Source: Quatrionicoccus australiensis (GTDB taxonomy: Bacteria > Pseudomonadota > Gammaproteobacteria > Burkholderiales > Rhodocyclaceae). From it: a DNA stretch of 64,000 nt. Where the stretch lies: positions 3,081,001-3,145,000 of the forward strand of contig NZ_JAHBAH010000001.1 in the NCBI RefSeq assembly GCF_020510425.1, given 5' to 3'. This document shows positions 26,739 to 35,432 of the stretch, piece by piece (the first letter of the stretch is position 1; each line of letters starts with the position of its first letter). A program made the position numbers and the translations under genes. The notes beneath the pieces were generated by a model. That model ran no database searches. It was not told where the DNA came from and was given only the letters and a program-made list of their open reading frames with translations.

Positions 26739-29345
26739 ATGTCACTACGCTGGAGATTGTTGCTACCGCTCGTGCTGGCTAGTCTGGCCTCGCTGCTCTT
26801 CCTGCATCTGGTCTGGATACCCGGCTATCTCGAAACCCAGAAGAAAGAGTATCTCGAAGAGACCGATCATCACCTGGACAGCGTCATCGAAGGCCTGATT
26901 CCGCTGATGATGGCCAGCCAGCTCGACATCATCAATGCCAACCTGGATGAACTGAAAAAGAAGAGCCCGCAGTGGCAGCACATCGTGCTCAGCAACGAGC
27001 GCGGGCAGCAGCTGTATCCGCCACGTACCGGTGCTGATCAGCCGCAAGCGGAGGGGCGGCAGGTGCAGACCCTGGAAAAGGACATTGCTTGCCTGGGGCG
27101 GCCGGTCGGACATCTGCATGTCCGGGTCGATCTGTCGCGCTGGCTGGAAAAACGTTATCAGCAGCATCAGCAACTCGCCATGCTGCTGATTGGCACCATC
27201 CTGCTGCTTGGCGTGATCTGGGTGGTCATGGTCGAAAGCGTGGTCGTGCGCCCGATGCGGCGTCTGTCGGGGGCTGCCAAGGCGCTCTCCCGGCGTCAGT
27301 TCGATGTGCCGCTGCCGCTTGGTAGGGGGGATGAGGTCGGCGATACCATCGAGAGCTTCGCTGCGATGCGGCGCGACCTGCAGGATTATCACGATGAATT
27401 GCTCGGCGAAATTCGCGAGCGGCAGAAAGCCGAAAGCGAATTGCGCGAACATCGCCAGCATCTCGAAAAACTGGTCGAGCAGCGCACTGCAGAATTGCAG
27501 GGCGCCAGGGATATGGCGGTGGCGGCAAGTCAGGCGAAAAGCACCTTCGTCGCCAACATGAGCCACGAGATCCGCACGCCGATGAATGCCATCATCGGCC
27601 TGACCCATCTGCTGCGGGTCGGTGCCACGGCAGAGCAGGCGGCGCGTCTGGCCAAGATCGGCAGTGCGGCCCGGCACCTGCTGTCGATCATCAATGACAT
27701 TCTCGATCTCTCCAAGATCGAGTCGGGCAAGCTGCAACTGCTGGAGGACGAGTTCTCGCCGGGGGCGGTACTCGATCACGTCCGCTCCATGGTTTTCGAG
27801 GCGGCGCAGGCTAAAGGTCTGCAACTTGAAATCGACTACGATCATTTGCCCAAATGGGTGCGCGGCGACCAGACCCGTTTGCGTCAGGCGCTGCTCAACT
27901 ATGCTGGCAATGCCGTCAAGTTCACCGAGCACGGTGTTGTCAGCCTGCGCGCGCAACTGCTTGAAGAGCATGGCGACGACGTGCTGCTGCGTTTCGAGAT
28001 TGTCGATACCGGCATCGGGATTGCGCCCGACAAGCTGGACAAGCTCTTTGTCGTCTTCGAGCAGGCCGATGCCTCGACCACGCGCAAATATGGCGGTACC
28101 GGCTTGGGGCTGGCGATTACCCGCCGCCTGGCCGAGTTGATGGGCGGTGAAGTCGGCGCCGAAAGCGAGCCGGGCAAGGGCAGTACCTTCTGGTTTACCG
28201 TGCGCCTGCAGCGCGTACAAATGCACGCCGTGGCCGAAGTGGCTGAAAGCGATGCGCGCAACCTCGAGGTCGAACTGCGCAACCGGCATGCCGGCGCCCG
28301 CCTCCTGCTGGCCGAGGACAATGCCATCAACAGCGAGGTGGCGCTCGAGTTGCTGCACGGCGTCGGTATGGTTGTCGATACCGCCGAGGACGGTTTGCTC
28401 GCCCTGGAGCGGGCCCGCAACACCGCCTACGACCTGATCCTGATGGATATCCAGATGCCCAACATGGATGGCCTGGAGGCGGCGCGCTCTATTCGCGCCC
28501 AGCCGACATTCAACCGGGCACCGATTCTGGCGATGACCGCCAATGCCTTCGACGAAGACCGGCGGGCCTGTGCGGCAGCGGGCATGAGCGACTTCATCGC
28601 CAAGCCGGTCGATCCGCAGACCCTCTACGAAGCCTTGCTGAAATGGTTGCCGGCCCGGGCCGGCGGGGCTGAACCGGTTGCCGGCGCGGTTCTGCCGCCG
28701 CCGCTTGATGCCGGTGACGAGGCTGTTCTGCGCGAAGTGGCGCGACGCTTGCCGGATCTCGACATCGAGCGTGGCCTGAAGGTCGTGCGCGGCAAGACTG
28801 GGCGCTATCTCGATCTGCTTGGCCGCTTTGTCGAAGGACACGTCAATGACATGGCCCTGGTTGCCGCCTGCCTGGCCGAGGGCGATCAGGCGACGGCGCA
28901 GCGCCACGCGCATTCGCTGAAAGGTGCCGCCGCAACCCTGGGCGCCGATCACCTGGCGGAGTGCGCGCGCAGTCTGGAAGGCATGCTGCGCCCGGGCTGC
29001 GACATCGTTGCGCAGCGCGACGAAATACACCGGGAAATGGAAGTCGTACGCCAGCAGCTGGATATTCTGGCGGTGGGCCTGGGGCATTCATCGGCCGCGC
29101 TGCAAGACAGTGTCCTCGTTTCGGAGCAGACGATTCCGCCGCGGGTCCTGCAGGAACTCGATGATCTGCTGACCGCCGGTGAAATGAGCTGCCTCGGCTT
29201 GCTCGACGCCTACGCGCCGCAACTGCGCTACACGCTGGGCGTTCGCTACGAGGGTTTCCTGCGCCAGATCAGGCTGTTCGACTTTGAAGGGGCACAACAG
29301 ACCCTGCGCGAACTCCGTGGCAACAATGACGAGGCCGGCCGCTGA
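26739..29345 (+). CDS. Hybrid sensor histidine kinase with receiver and Hpt domains
   Basis: An 868-residue inner-membrane kinase. Order: membrane helix (about 5-25), short periplasmic region, second helix (about 150-172), HAMP-like segment (about 175-225), coiled coil, HisKA with [11 protein letters not shown] near 275, HATPase with [10 protein letters not shown] and [11 protein letters not shown], receiver with [13 protein letters not shown] near 570, and a C-terminal Hpt domain with the phospho-acceptor in [13 protein letters not shown] near 725. ATG at 26739 lies 5 bp after the binding-protein stop. The periplasmic region is small, consistent with sensing through the binding protein. No output regulator is nearby. 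Confidence 0.92.
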   Translation: MSLRWRLLLPLVLASLASLLFLHLVWIPGYLETQKKEYLEETDHHLDSVIEGLIPLMMASQLDIINANLDELKKKSPQWQHIVLSNERGQQLYPPRTGADQPQAEGRQVQTLEKDIACLGRPVGHLHVRVDLSRWLEKRYQQHQQLAMLLIGTILLLGVIWVVMVESVVVRPMRRLSGAAKALSRRQFDVPLPLGRGDEVGDTIESFAAMRRDLQDYHDELLGEIRERQKAESELREHRQHLEKLVEQRTAELQGARDMAVAASQAKSTFVANMSHEIRTPMNAIIGLTHLLRVGATAEQAARLAKIGSAARHLLSIINDILDLSKIESGKLQLLEDEFSPGAVLDHVRSMVFEAAQAKGLQLEIDYDHLPKWVRGDQTRLRQALLNYAGNAVKFTEHGVVSLRAQLLEEHGDDVLLRFEIVDTGIGIAPDKLDKLFVVFEQADASTTRKYGGTGLGLAITRRLAELMGGEVGAESEPGKGSTFWFTVRLQRVQMHAVAEVAESDARNLEVELRNRHAGARLLLAEDNAINSEVALELLHGVGMVVDTAEDGLLALERARNTAYDLILMDIQMPNMDGLEAARSIRAQPTFNRAPILAMTANAFDEDRRACAAAGMSDFIAKPVDPQTLYEALLKWLPARAGGAEPVAGAVLPPPLDAGDEAVLREVARRLPDLDIERGLKVVRGKTGRYLDLLGRFVEGHVNDMALVAACLAEGDQATAQRHAHSLKGAAATLGADHLAECARSLEGMLRPGCDIVAQRDEIHREMEVVRQQLDILAVGLGHSSAALQDSVLVSEQTIPPRVLQELDDLLTAGEMSCLGLLDAYAPQLRYTLGVRYEGFLRQIRLFDFEGAQQTLRELRGNNDEAGR

Positions 29346-29432
29346 TCAGTTTCCCGTGTTCAACGAAAATACCCGGTGCTCATTTTTTCGGTGTGGCGGC
29401 GGGGGCTTGATGCTGAGGCTGGCTTTTTGGGT

Positions 29433-29846
29433 TCAGCGCGGCATGTCGCTGGCGAAGGCGTAGAAGCTGCGTGGCTCGTCTGTCTGGCTGGTGCAGTTGC
29501 GGCGGTAGATCAGCCAGCGCCCGTCGCGCATGCGCCAGGCCGACATTTCCTCGCAATAAGTGACGACTTCGTAGAATTCCTCGTCGTCGTCACTGACCAG
29601 ACTGGTCAGCAGGTAGTAGTGCGAGGTGAAGCAGGGGCGGTCGTCGGCGTCGTAGCCGATGCTGCGCCCGGCGCTGATTTCGTATTCGCTGTATTGCTCG
29701 AAATAGAGCGGTGATTCGACGGCATCCAGCCACTCTTGCGGCAGGTGACTGCGCCAGGCCGGCTTGGCGTGCAGGTTTGCTTTTCCGCGCGACGGACGGT
29801 TCGGGGCCCAGGACTTCCTGGTGTCGGCTTCTGTTTGGGTTTTCAT
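29433..29846 (-). CDS. Hypothetical protein, 137 aa, under a ModE-like operator
   Basis: I do not recognise this family. The protein is soluble, with a basic N-terminal tail and a compact acidic-aromatic body (SPLYFEQYSEYEISAGRSIG, SDDDEEFYEVVTYCEEMSAW, DGRWLIYRRNCTSQTD). ATG at 29846 has no Shine-Dalgarno; a ModE-like element ends only a few bases upstream, so the message may be leaderless or begin very close to the ATG. It is divergent from the second PhnD-type binding-protein gene. The location suggests a molybdate-linked accessory protein, but that is inference. Confidence 0.65.
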   Translation of the reverse strand: MKTQTEADTRKSWAPNRPSRGKANLHAKPAWRSHLPQEWLDAVESPLYFEQYSEYEISAGRSIGYDADDRPCFTSHYYLLTSLVSDDDEEFYEVVTYCEEMSAWRMRDGRWLIYRRNCTSQTDEPRSFYAFASDMPR

Positions 29847-29848
29847 TT

Positions 29849-29872
29849 CAAAATATAGTTGTCTATATAACG
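29849..29872. promoter_or_regulatory. ModE-like operator at the start of the 137-aa gene
   Basis: Read on the minus strand, the element opens CGTTATATAGACAAC, identical for 15 bases to the site upstream of modE, and continues with TATATTTTG. The left half matches the ModE consensus well; the right half is degenerate. It sits directly before the ATG of the 137-residue protein gene. Confidence 0.5.
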
Positions 29873-29945
29873 ATGCTTGTTGCTTCGCAAAAGCTGTGCC
29901 CGCTTGTTTTGCTGGTTGGCTCGTGTTTTTTGGCTGCTTATTATT

Positions 29946-29969
29946 CGTTATGTCGTTAACTACACAACG
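29946..29969. promoter_or_regulatory. ModE-like operator in the divergent region before the second PhnD-type gene
   Basis: A 24-bp imperfect palindrome opens CGTTATGT and ends ACACAACG, matching the layout of the E. coli modA operator (CGTTATAT ... ACATAACG) with both half-sites in place. It lies in the 306-bp divergent region 29847-30152, about 184 bp upstream of the plus-strand gene and about 100 bp from the minus-strand gene. No other gene is visible there. Confidence 0.6.
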
Positions 29970-30152
29970 AATGTTGTTAATCCGACAGCGCGTGTTCGGT
30001 TTGCTTCATTCCGCCGTCAGGTGCGAAAGCGCCGTTGCCGGTGCGTTGCGAGTACGCCATGAAAAGGCCGCCGGCGGCAGGCGGGGAGGGCGTTTGGCAG
30101 GCAAATTGATGTACTCTGACGCTGTCTTTGTTTTCCTCTGATCGAGTCAAAC

Positions 30153-30992
30153 ATGTTGCGAATCCTGAGTATCTTTTTGCCCTTCGTTCTGGCCTTTTCG
30201 GCCCCTGTCCTGGCGCAGGACAACGTCTACCGCTTCTCCCCGGTCAACCAGTGGGATATCAATAAAACGGCGGCCTACTGGAATCCGATCATCAAGTACG
30301 TCAGTGACAAGAGCGGTGTCAGGCTGGAGCTCAAGATCGGCCGCACATCGGCTGATACGACGGCCTACGTGCTGGCGCAGGAAGTCGAGTTCGTCTTCTC
30401 GAATCACCTGTTCAGCCCGGCGCGGGAAAAGCTGGGCTGGAAAGTGTTCGGCCGGCGCTGGACGCCGCCGCTCTCCGGCCAGATCGCTGTGCCGGAGGAT
30501 TCACCGATTACCCGGGTCGAGGAGTTGAAGGGACAGGAAGTCGTGTTTGCCGGCCCGGAAGCTTTTGTCGGTTACAAGGTGCCGTACGGCTATCTGCTTT
30601 CAAAAAATATCGATGTCAGAAGTGTTTTTGCCGGTAACCAGAATGCCGCTTTTGCCCAGTTGTTTGCCGGCAAGGCCAAGGCTGTCGGCAGCAACTCGGC
30701 ATTGATTGACGGCTACACGACGCGAGAAGGCAAACGTTTCCGCGTGCTGTGGACCTCGGAGTCGTATCACGATCTGGCCCTGATGGCGGCGAGCAAGGTG
30801 CCGGAAAAGGATGTCAAAGCGGTTGCTTCCGCCTTTGTCGGCATGCACCGCGATCCGGTTGGCAAGGCCATCCTGCTGCGTTCCTCGGAAGAGGTCGGAC
30901 TCGATCCGAAAGCCTACTTCCTGCCGGCTTCGACGGCAGACTACGCTTCTTATCGCCGGTTTTACGAAAGTGCACCTGCAGCGCTGCGCTGA
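30153..30992 (+). CDS. PhnD-type periplasmic binding protein paired with second hybrid kinase
   Basis: A 279-residue protein with a signal peptide (cleavage near VLA-QDN) and the PhnD fold, seen in YRFSPVNQWDINKTAAYWNP, EVEFVFSNHLFSPAREKLG, ITRVEELKGQEVVFAGPEAF and LFAGKAKAVGSNSALIDGY. It is clearly different in sequence from the protein at 25873. No transporter genes are present. The next gene, a hybrid kinase, starts 9 bp later. A ModE-like operator lies in the upstream region. Ligand unknown; an oxyanion is likely from the family. Confidence 0.86.
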   Translation: MLRILSIFLPFVLAFSAPVLAQDNVYRFSPVNQWDINKTAAYWNPIIKYVSDKSGVRLELKIGRTSADTTAYVLAQEVEFVFSNHLFSPAREKLGWKVFGRRWTPPLSGQIAVPEDSPITRVEELKGQEVVFAGPEAFVGYKVPYGYLLSKNIDVRSVFAGNQNAAFAQLFAGKAKAVGSNSALIDGYTTREGKRFRVLWTSESYHDLALMAASKVPEKDVKAVASAFVGMHRDPVGKAILLRSSEEVGLDPKAYFLPASTADYASYRRFYESAPAALR

Positions 30993-31001
30993 GTGTCGGG
31001 T

Positions 31002-33047
31002 ATGAGTATTTTGCGTCACGTTCTGCCGCAATCGCTGATCGGGCGGGTGTACGCCCTCTATTCGGCCACCTTGCTGCTGTTTGTTGGTGGCAGCCTGGTG
31101 CTGTTTTATCAATATCAGTACAACGAAACCATCGAAGAGGCGCAGCGCTCGGCGACGATGTTGATCGAGGTGGTGGCGCAAACCGTTTCCGACAGTGCGG
31201 TGATTGGCGATTACGACACCATTCAGCGCACCCTCGACAAGTCCATCCTGCGTTCGCAGTTCGAGTCGGCCAAATTCATCGATCTGGCTGGCGGTGTGCT
31301 CAAAAGTGAAAACCCGCAGATGGCCAGGACAAAGGCGCCGGATTGGTTGCGCCAGCGGGTGGCTGATCAGCTGTATGACGTCAACCGGAACGTGGGCGCG
31401 GGTGGTGTCGATTACGGGGTACTGCGCCTGGTGTTTGCCGTCGACAGTATCGCCGAAGGGCTCTGGCAACTGATCCGGGTCGGCGTCAGCCTGGCCTTGT
31501 CCAGCCTGTTCGGCGGCCTGCTGCTGATCTGGTTTCCGCTGCGGCACTGGCTGGGAGCGCTGGAGCGCGTGCAAACCTTCGAGCGGGATTTTCGTCTTGA
31601 TGCGAACGCTGCCGATGCGGCCCTGGTCGATGATTTGCCGCTCGAGTTCAGGCCGGCTTTCGAGGTGCTGCAACGTACTGCCGAGAGTCTGCGTACCGAG
31701 CTTGCGGCCCGGGATCGGGCGCTGCATTCATTGCGCGAGATTGTCGCGAGCATGTTGCCGGTGAGCGAACTCAGTGTCGAGCAGAAAACCGACGATATTG
31801 CCGTCCTCTCGAAAGTCATTGCCCGCATGGTCGCCGAGCGCGAAGCCAGTCGCCTTGAGTTGCAGCAGGCGAAAGACTCGGCCGAGGCGGCGAGTCGTGC
31901 GAAGAGCGAGTTTCTCGCCAACATGAGCCATGAAATCCGTACGCCGATGAATGGCATCATCGGCATGACCGATCTTGTCCTCGATTCCGACATCAACCCC
32001 GAACAGCGGGAGTTTGTCGGCATCGTCAAGACGTCGGCCGAGTCCTTGCTGACCATCATCAACGATATCCTCGATTTTTCGAAGATCGAGGCGGGCATGC
32101 TCTCGATCGAACGTGTGCCTTGCGAGTTGCGCAAAGTCATCGAGGCGTCGGTACAGCCCATGGAACTGCTCGCCGCAGAAAAACATCTGGCGCTGCGTTG
32201 CGAAATCGCGCCGGATTTGCCGATGAGCGTGGTTTGCGATCCGGTGCGTTTGCTGCAGATTCTGACCAATCTGCTCGGCAATGCGCTCAAGTTCACCGAA
32301 TCCGGTGAAGTGCTGGTCCGTGTCGACTGGCTCAATGGTGATTCCGGCTCACATCTGCTGCATTTGACGGTACGCGATAGCGGCATAGGCATTGCGCCGG
32401 AAAGACTGGATCAGGTTTTCGATGCCTTTACCCAGGCTGACAACTCGACGACGCGCAAATACGGCGGCACCGGGCTGGGGCTGACCATTTGCCGCCGCCT
32501 TGTCGAACTGCTGGGCGGGCGTATCTGGGTTGAAAGCCAGCCTGGTGCTGGCAGCAGCTTCCATTTCACTTTGCTGGTGGAGGTGCTGGCACAGGAAAAC
32601 TTGTCCTCCGCCTCGCCGGATGCAGCAGCGAGCGAAGCGGGGCGGACGGATATCCCGGAATTGCCTGCACAGCAATTGCTGCTGGTCGAGGACAACCCGG
32701 TCAACCAGCGTTTGGCGAGGACTTTGCTCGAGCGGCGCGGCTATCGCGTGACCCTTGCCGAAAATGGCCAGGAAGCGATTTCCGCCCTGGCCGGGAATGC
32801 CTTTTCCGCGATCCTGATGGATATGCAGATGCCGGTCATGGACGGTCTGGAGGCGACGCGCCGCATTCGCGCTGACGAGACTGTTTCGGGCAAGGGCCAT
32901 GTGCCAATCATCGCGATGACCGCCAATGCCATGCAGGGCGACCGCGAGTTGTGTCTTGAAGCGGGAATGGATGACTACGTTTCCAAACCGATCAATGCCA
33001 GGCAGTTGTTTGATTGCCTTGCCCGTTGGGCTGGCCGCCACGGTTGA
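31002..33047 (+). CDS. Hybrid sensor histidine kinase with receiver
   Basis: A 681-residue inner-membrane kinase. Membrane helices near 20-42 and 155-180 bracket a short periplasmic region. A linker with a coiled coil follows (about 190-290), then HisKA with [18 protein letters not shown] near 310, HATPase with [13 protein letters not shown] and [11 protein letters not shown], and a C-terminal receiver with [16 protein letters not shown] near 610. No Hpt domain is present, unlike the kinase at 26739. ATG at 31002 lies 9 bp after the binding-protein stop. The two genes probably form one sensory unit. Confidence 0.9.
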   Translation: MSILRHVLPQSLIGRVYALYSATLLLFVGGSLVLFYQYQYNETIEEAQRSATMLIEVVAQTVSDSAVIGDYDTIQRTLDKSILRSQFESAKFIDLAGGVLKSENPQMARTKAPDWLRQRVADQLYDVNRNVGAGGVDYGVLRLVFAVDSIAEGLWQLIRVGVSLALSSLFGGLLLIWFPLRHWLGALERVQTFERDFRLDANAADAALVDDLPLEFRPAFEVLQRTAESLRTELAARDRALHSLREIVASMLPVSELSVEQKTDDIAVLSKVIARMVAEREASRLELQQAKDSAEAASRAKSEFLANMSHEIRTPMNGIIGMTDLVLDSDINPEQREFVGIVKTSAESLLTIINDILDFSKIEAGMLSIERVPCELRKVIEASVQPMELLAAEKHLALRCEIAPDLPMSVVCDPVRLLQILTNLLGNALKFTESGEVLVRVDWLNGDSGSHLLHLTVRDSGIGIAPERLDQVFDAFTQADNSTTRKYGGTGLGLTICRRLVELLGGRIWVESQPGAGSSFHFTLLVEVLAQENLSSASPDAAASEAGRTDIPELPAQQLLLVEDNPVNQRLARTLLERRGYRVTLAENGQEAISALAGNAFSAILMDMQMPVMDGLEATRRIRADETVSGKGHVPIIAMTANAMQGDRELCLEAGMDDYVSKPINARQLFDCLARWAGRHG

Positions 33048-33048
33048 T

Positions 33049-33354
33049 TCAGGCGGCGAAGTGAAGCGCCAGGCTTTCGAGCAGGCGCGCTAGCGGCAGG
33101 TTTTCTTCGCTTTCCATGATGCCCGGCACCGGGTGCGGGTATTCGAGGAAGATGCCGTAGGTGCCGGCGCGTTGGCCATGCACGTAGATGTGGGCGCGCA
33201 GTTTGTCGAGTTCGGTGTGGCGCAGGATGACGATCTGCGGATCGTTGCCGGCGTCGGGGACGACGTCGCAGGCGCTGGCAACGTGGGGTGCGAGCGCGAC
33301 CAGGACCTTGCGGATTTCGCGTGACTTGGGGGCGACCCAGGGATTGATGTTCAT
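33049..33354 (-). CDS. Small hypothetical protein in the nifF operon
   Basis: A 101-residue soluble protein of unknown family, beginning MNINPWVAPKSREIRKVLVA and with a conserved-looking centre DPQIVILRHTELDKLRAHI. Its ATG overlaps the nifF stop (ATGA), so it is co-translated with flavodoxin in the sigma54-controlled operon. The context suggests a nif-associated accessory role, but nothing in the sequence names a function. Confidence 0.72.
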   Translation of the reverse strand: MNINPWVAPKSREIRKVLVALAPHVASACDVVPDAGNDPQIVILRHTELDKLRAHIYVHGQRAGTYGIFLEYPHPVPGIMESEENLPLARLLESLALHFAA

Positions 33355-33884
33355 CGCAGCAATTCCGGGCTGATCTGTGCCAGCCAGCGCTCGACGCGCT
33401 CTTCAGTGAGCAGCGGCTGGTTGATCTGGTCGATGGCGAGGCCGAGGAATTCGTCGCCGTCTACCGCCTGCGAAATGTTGAATTCGTAGCCGTCGACCGG
33501 CCAGCGCCCGATAACCGTCGCACCGGCCGCAAGCACGACATCGTGGATGAGGCCGATTGCGTCGACGAATTCGTCCGGGTATTTTTTCTGGTCACCGAGG
33601 CCGAAGATGGCGACGATCTTGCCGCGCAGGTCGGCGCCGGCCAGTTGCGGCAGGAACTCTTCCCAGCTCGGCTGATTGAGGCCGGTGGACAAGCCGGGCA
33701 GCTCGCCGGCGCCCAGCGTCGGGCTGCCGAGAATCAGCCGGTCATGGGCGAGAAAGTCGGTCAGCGTCGTGCGCCCGATATTGACCGGCGCCGCGACTGC
33801 ATCACCGAGCTTTTTTGCGATCTGCTTGGCGAGCAGCCGGGTGCGGCCGGTGTCGGTGCCGAAAAAAATGCCGATGCTGGGCAT
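33351..33884 (-). CDS. nifF: Flavodoxin NifF
   Basis: A 177-residue long-chain flavodoxin that carries electrons to nitrogenase reductase in the cytoplasm. FMN-binding loops are GIFFGTDTGRTRLLAKQIA (phosphate loop), GSPTLGAGELPG (W/Y loop) and FGLGDQKKYPDEFVDAIG. The T-D-T-G-R-T loop and long-chain insertion fit nif flavodoxins. It is 6 bp downstream of nifZ and overlaps the next small gene by four bases. Expression under the shared NifA/sigma54 promoter at 34527 fits a nitrogenase role. Confidence 0.92.
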   Translation of the reverse strand: MPSIGIFFGTDTGRTRLLAKQIAKKLGDAVAAPVNIGRTTLTDFLAHDRLILGSPTLGAGELPGLSTGLNQPSWEEFLPQLAGADLRGKIVAIFGLGDQKKYPDEFVDAIGLIHDVVLAAGATVIGRWPVDGYEFNISQAVDGDEFLGLAIDQINQPLLTEERVERWLAQISPELLR

Positions 33885-33890
33885 GGCGGA

Positions 33891-34160
33891 TCAGGCGGCG
33901 ACCAGCTTTTCCTGGGTCAGCTCTTCCGGCAGACAGCCGACCGGGGCGCCGAGCACGCCTTCCGGGCCGTTTTCGAACTGGACCAGGTAAACGTGCTGGG
34001 TTTCGTCGGCTTCGGCACGGCCGAACTGGATGATCATGCCGCGCATGCCGGCCGGGGCGATCAGGCCTTCTTCGTCGTCAATGCCGGGCATGCCGCCATC
34101 GTTGAGGATATCCACGGCGGCGTAGACCAGTTCGCCAATCTCGTATTTGTAGTCTTCCAT
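33891..34160 (-). CDS. nifZ: NifZ-family protein
   Basis: NifZ assists formation of the second P-cluster of the MoFe protein. The 89-residue protein has the family pattern YEIGELVYAAVDILNDGG near the N-terminus followed by GMRGMIIQFG and VYLVQFENGPEGVLGAPVG, with the acidic C-terminal helix. It lies 3 bp after the ferredoxin gene and 6 bp before nifF, an arrangement typical of nif operons. Confidence 0.9.
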   Translation of the reverse strand: MEDYKYEIGELVYAAVDILNDGGMPGIDDEEGLIAPAGMRGMIIQFGRAEADETQHVYLVQFENGPEGVLGAPVGCLPEELTQEKLVAA

Positions 34161-34163
34161 GGC

Positions 34164-34496
34164 TCAGCTCCAGACGTCAGGGGTAGCGAGCAGGCGCTGT
34201 ACCGGCTGGTCGAACATCAGGTGTTCGTCGATGATGACGGCGACGTCTTCCGGCTTGACGTTGGTGTACATGATGCCGTCCGGGTAGACCAGCACGCTGG
34301 GGCCGACATGGCAGGGGCCGAGGCAGCCGGTATTGGTCAGCGCGAAGCCTGAGGCCCACAGGTTGCGGGCGGTGAATTCATCGGAAAAGGCTTGCCAGGT
34401 CTGGCCGCAGCCCTTTTCCTGGCAGGAGCCGCGCGGGTGACCGGCCGGGCGGCCCTGAACGCAGACGAAGACGTGTTTTTTGGGTTTTCCTGACAT
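34164..34496 (-). CDS. Thioredoxin-like [2Fe-2S] ferredoxin (Shethna/FeCp type)
   Basis: A 110-residue ferredoxin with a thioredoxin-like fold, beginning KKHVFVCVQGRPAGHPRGSC. Cluster ligands are Cys in CVQGRPAGHPRGSC and in NTGCLGPCHVGPSVLVYPDG. Similar proteins are known from Azotobacter and clostridia and are encoded in nif regions. It heads the operon with nifZ and nifF. A GGAGAG Shine-Dalgarno lies before the ATG, and a sigma54/NifA promoter pair lies upstream. Confidence 0.9.
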   Translation of the reverse strand: MSGKPKKHVFVCVQGRPAGHPRGSCQEKGCGQTWQAFSDEFTARNLWASGFALTNTGCLGPCHVGPSVLVYPDGIMYTNVKPEDVAVIIDEHLMFDQPVQRLLATPDVWS

Positions 34497-34526
34497 GGAG
34501 CTCTCCTTGTTGATGCTTGAAGCAAT

Positions 34527-34541
34527 GCAAGGGTAGTGCCA
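34527..34541 (-). promoter_or_regulatory. Sigma54 promoter of the ferredoxin-nifZ-nifF operon
   Basis: On the minus strand TGGCAC-TACCC-TTGC matches the sigma54 consensus exactly, 31 bp before the ferredoxin ATG. Confidence 0.9.
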
Positions 34542-34585
34542 GGCTTTAAATCCAATGAATTCAGTTGCTTGTGCTCAATTGTCGA

Positions 34586-34601
34586 TGTCGCTTTTGCGAC
34601 A
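34586..34601. promoter_or_regulatory. NifA upstream activator site for the nifF operon
   Basis: TGT-CGCTTTTGCG-ACA is an exact TGT-N10-ACA match with a symmetric centre. It is 44 bp from the -24 element, closer than usual, and just beyond the stop of the carboxylesterase gene. Confidence 0.85.
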
Positions 34602-34615
34602 AGTTCCGTCGGCGT

Positions 34616-35296
34616 TCAGCCAGCCGATGTGAAGCGTCCGGTCAGCCAGCGGCCGATGTCGGCGATTTCCTCGATGCAGACCGAGTGTGGCATCGGGTAG
34701 TCATGCCACTCGATCGGGTAGTTCATCGCCTGCAGGTGGGCAAATGCCTGGCGGCCGAGTTGCAAGGGCACAACGTCGTCTTCCGTGCCGTGGCCGGCGA
34801 AAACCGGCGTTGCGCGGTTGGCGGTCAAGGCCGCATCGGTCAACAGCCCGGGGGCCGGAATATAGGCGGACAGGGCGACGATGCCGGCCAGCCTTTCCGG
34901 ATGCGTCAGCCCGGCGCTGTAGGCCATTGCGCCGCCTTGCGAAAAACCGGCCAGCACGATGTTGCGACAGGGAATGCCGAGCTCGTTCTGGCGGGCAATC
35001 AGATCGCGGATGCGCGCGGCGCTCTGCAGGACGCCGTCTTCATCGACCCCCCGGTCGATGCCGTCGATGTAGGTGATGTCGTACCAGGCCGGCATCACGT
35101 AACCGTTGTTGCAGGTCACCGCCAGTTCCGGCGCATGCGGAAAAACGAAACGCACGCCCAGTCCGGCCGGCAACGCAAGGTGCGGCACGATCGGTGCGAA
35201 ATCGCCGCCGTCGGCACCGAGTCCGTGCAGCCAGATGACGGCGAACGCCGGATTGGCTGCGGTTTCGATTTCAATGGCGGGGAGCAGGGTGGGCAT
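34616..35296 (-). CDS. Carboxylesterase / phospholipase-like alpha/beta hydrolase
   Basis: A 226-residue cytoplasmic esterase of the YpfH/EstB-like group. Elements: AVIWLHGLGADGGDFAPIVP (oxyanion region), nucleophile elbow VLAGFSQGGAMAYSAGL with Ser in G-F-S-Q-G, Asp in GTEDDVVPL, and His in YPMPHSVCIEEI. It ends 15 bp before the NifA site for the next operon, so it is unlikely to belong to the nif regulon. The natural substrate is unknown; small esters or lysophospholipids are typical. Confidence 0.88.
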   Translation of the reverse strand: MPTLLPAIEIETAANPAFAVIWLHGLGADGGDFAPIVPHLALPAGLGVRFVFPHAPELAVTCNNGYVMPAWYDITYIDGIDRGVDEDGVLQSAARIRDLIARQNELGIPCRNIVLAGFSQGGAMAYSAGLTHPERLAGIVALSAYIPAPGLLTDAALTANRATPVFAGHGTEDDVVPLQLGRQAFAHLQAMNYPIEWHDYPMPHSVCIEEIADIGRWLTGRFTSAG

Positions 35297-35432
35297 GGTC
35301 TGGTCTTTCTGCGTACGGTGGAGCGAGGCCGCATATTAACTTGCGTTTGCCATGTCCGAGCGGCTGGCTGTGCGCAGGCGTAGATGCTATCGTCTTAACC
35401 TGTCCGGGGCGCACGCGAAAGGGGTGGGAACA

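Noticed and set aside
26763..29087. A 774-codon frame antisense to the hybrid kinase.
   Set aside because: The sense strand has intact kinase, receiver and Hpt motifs, and the antisense product has none.
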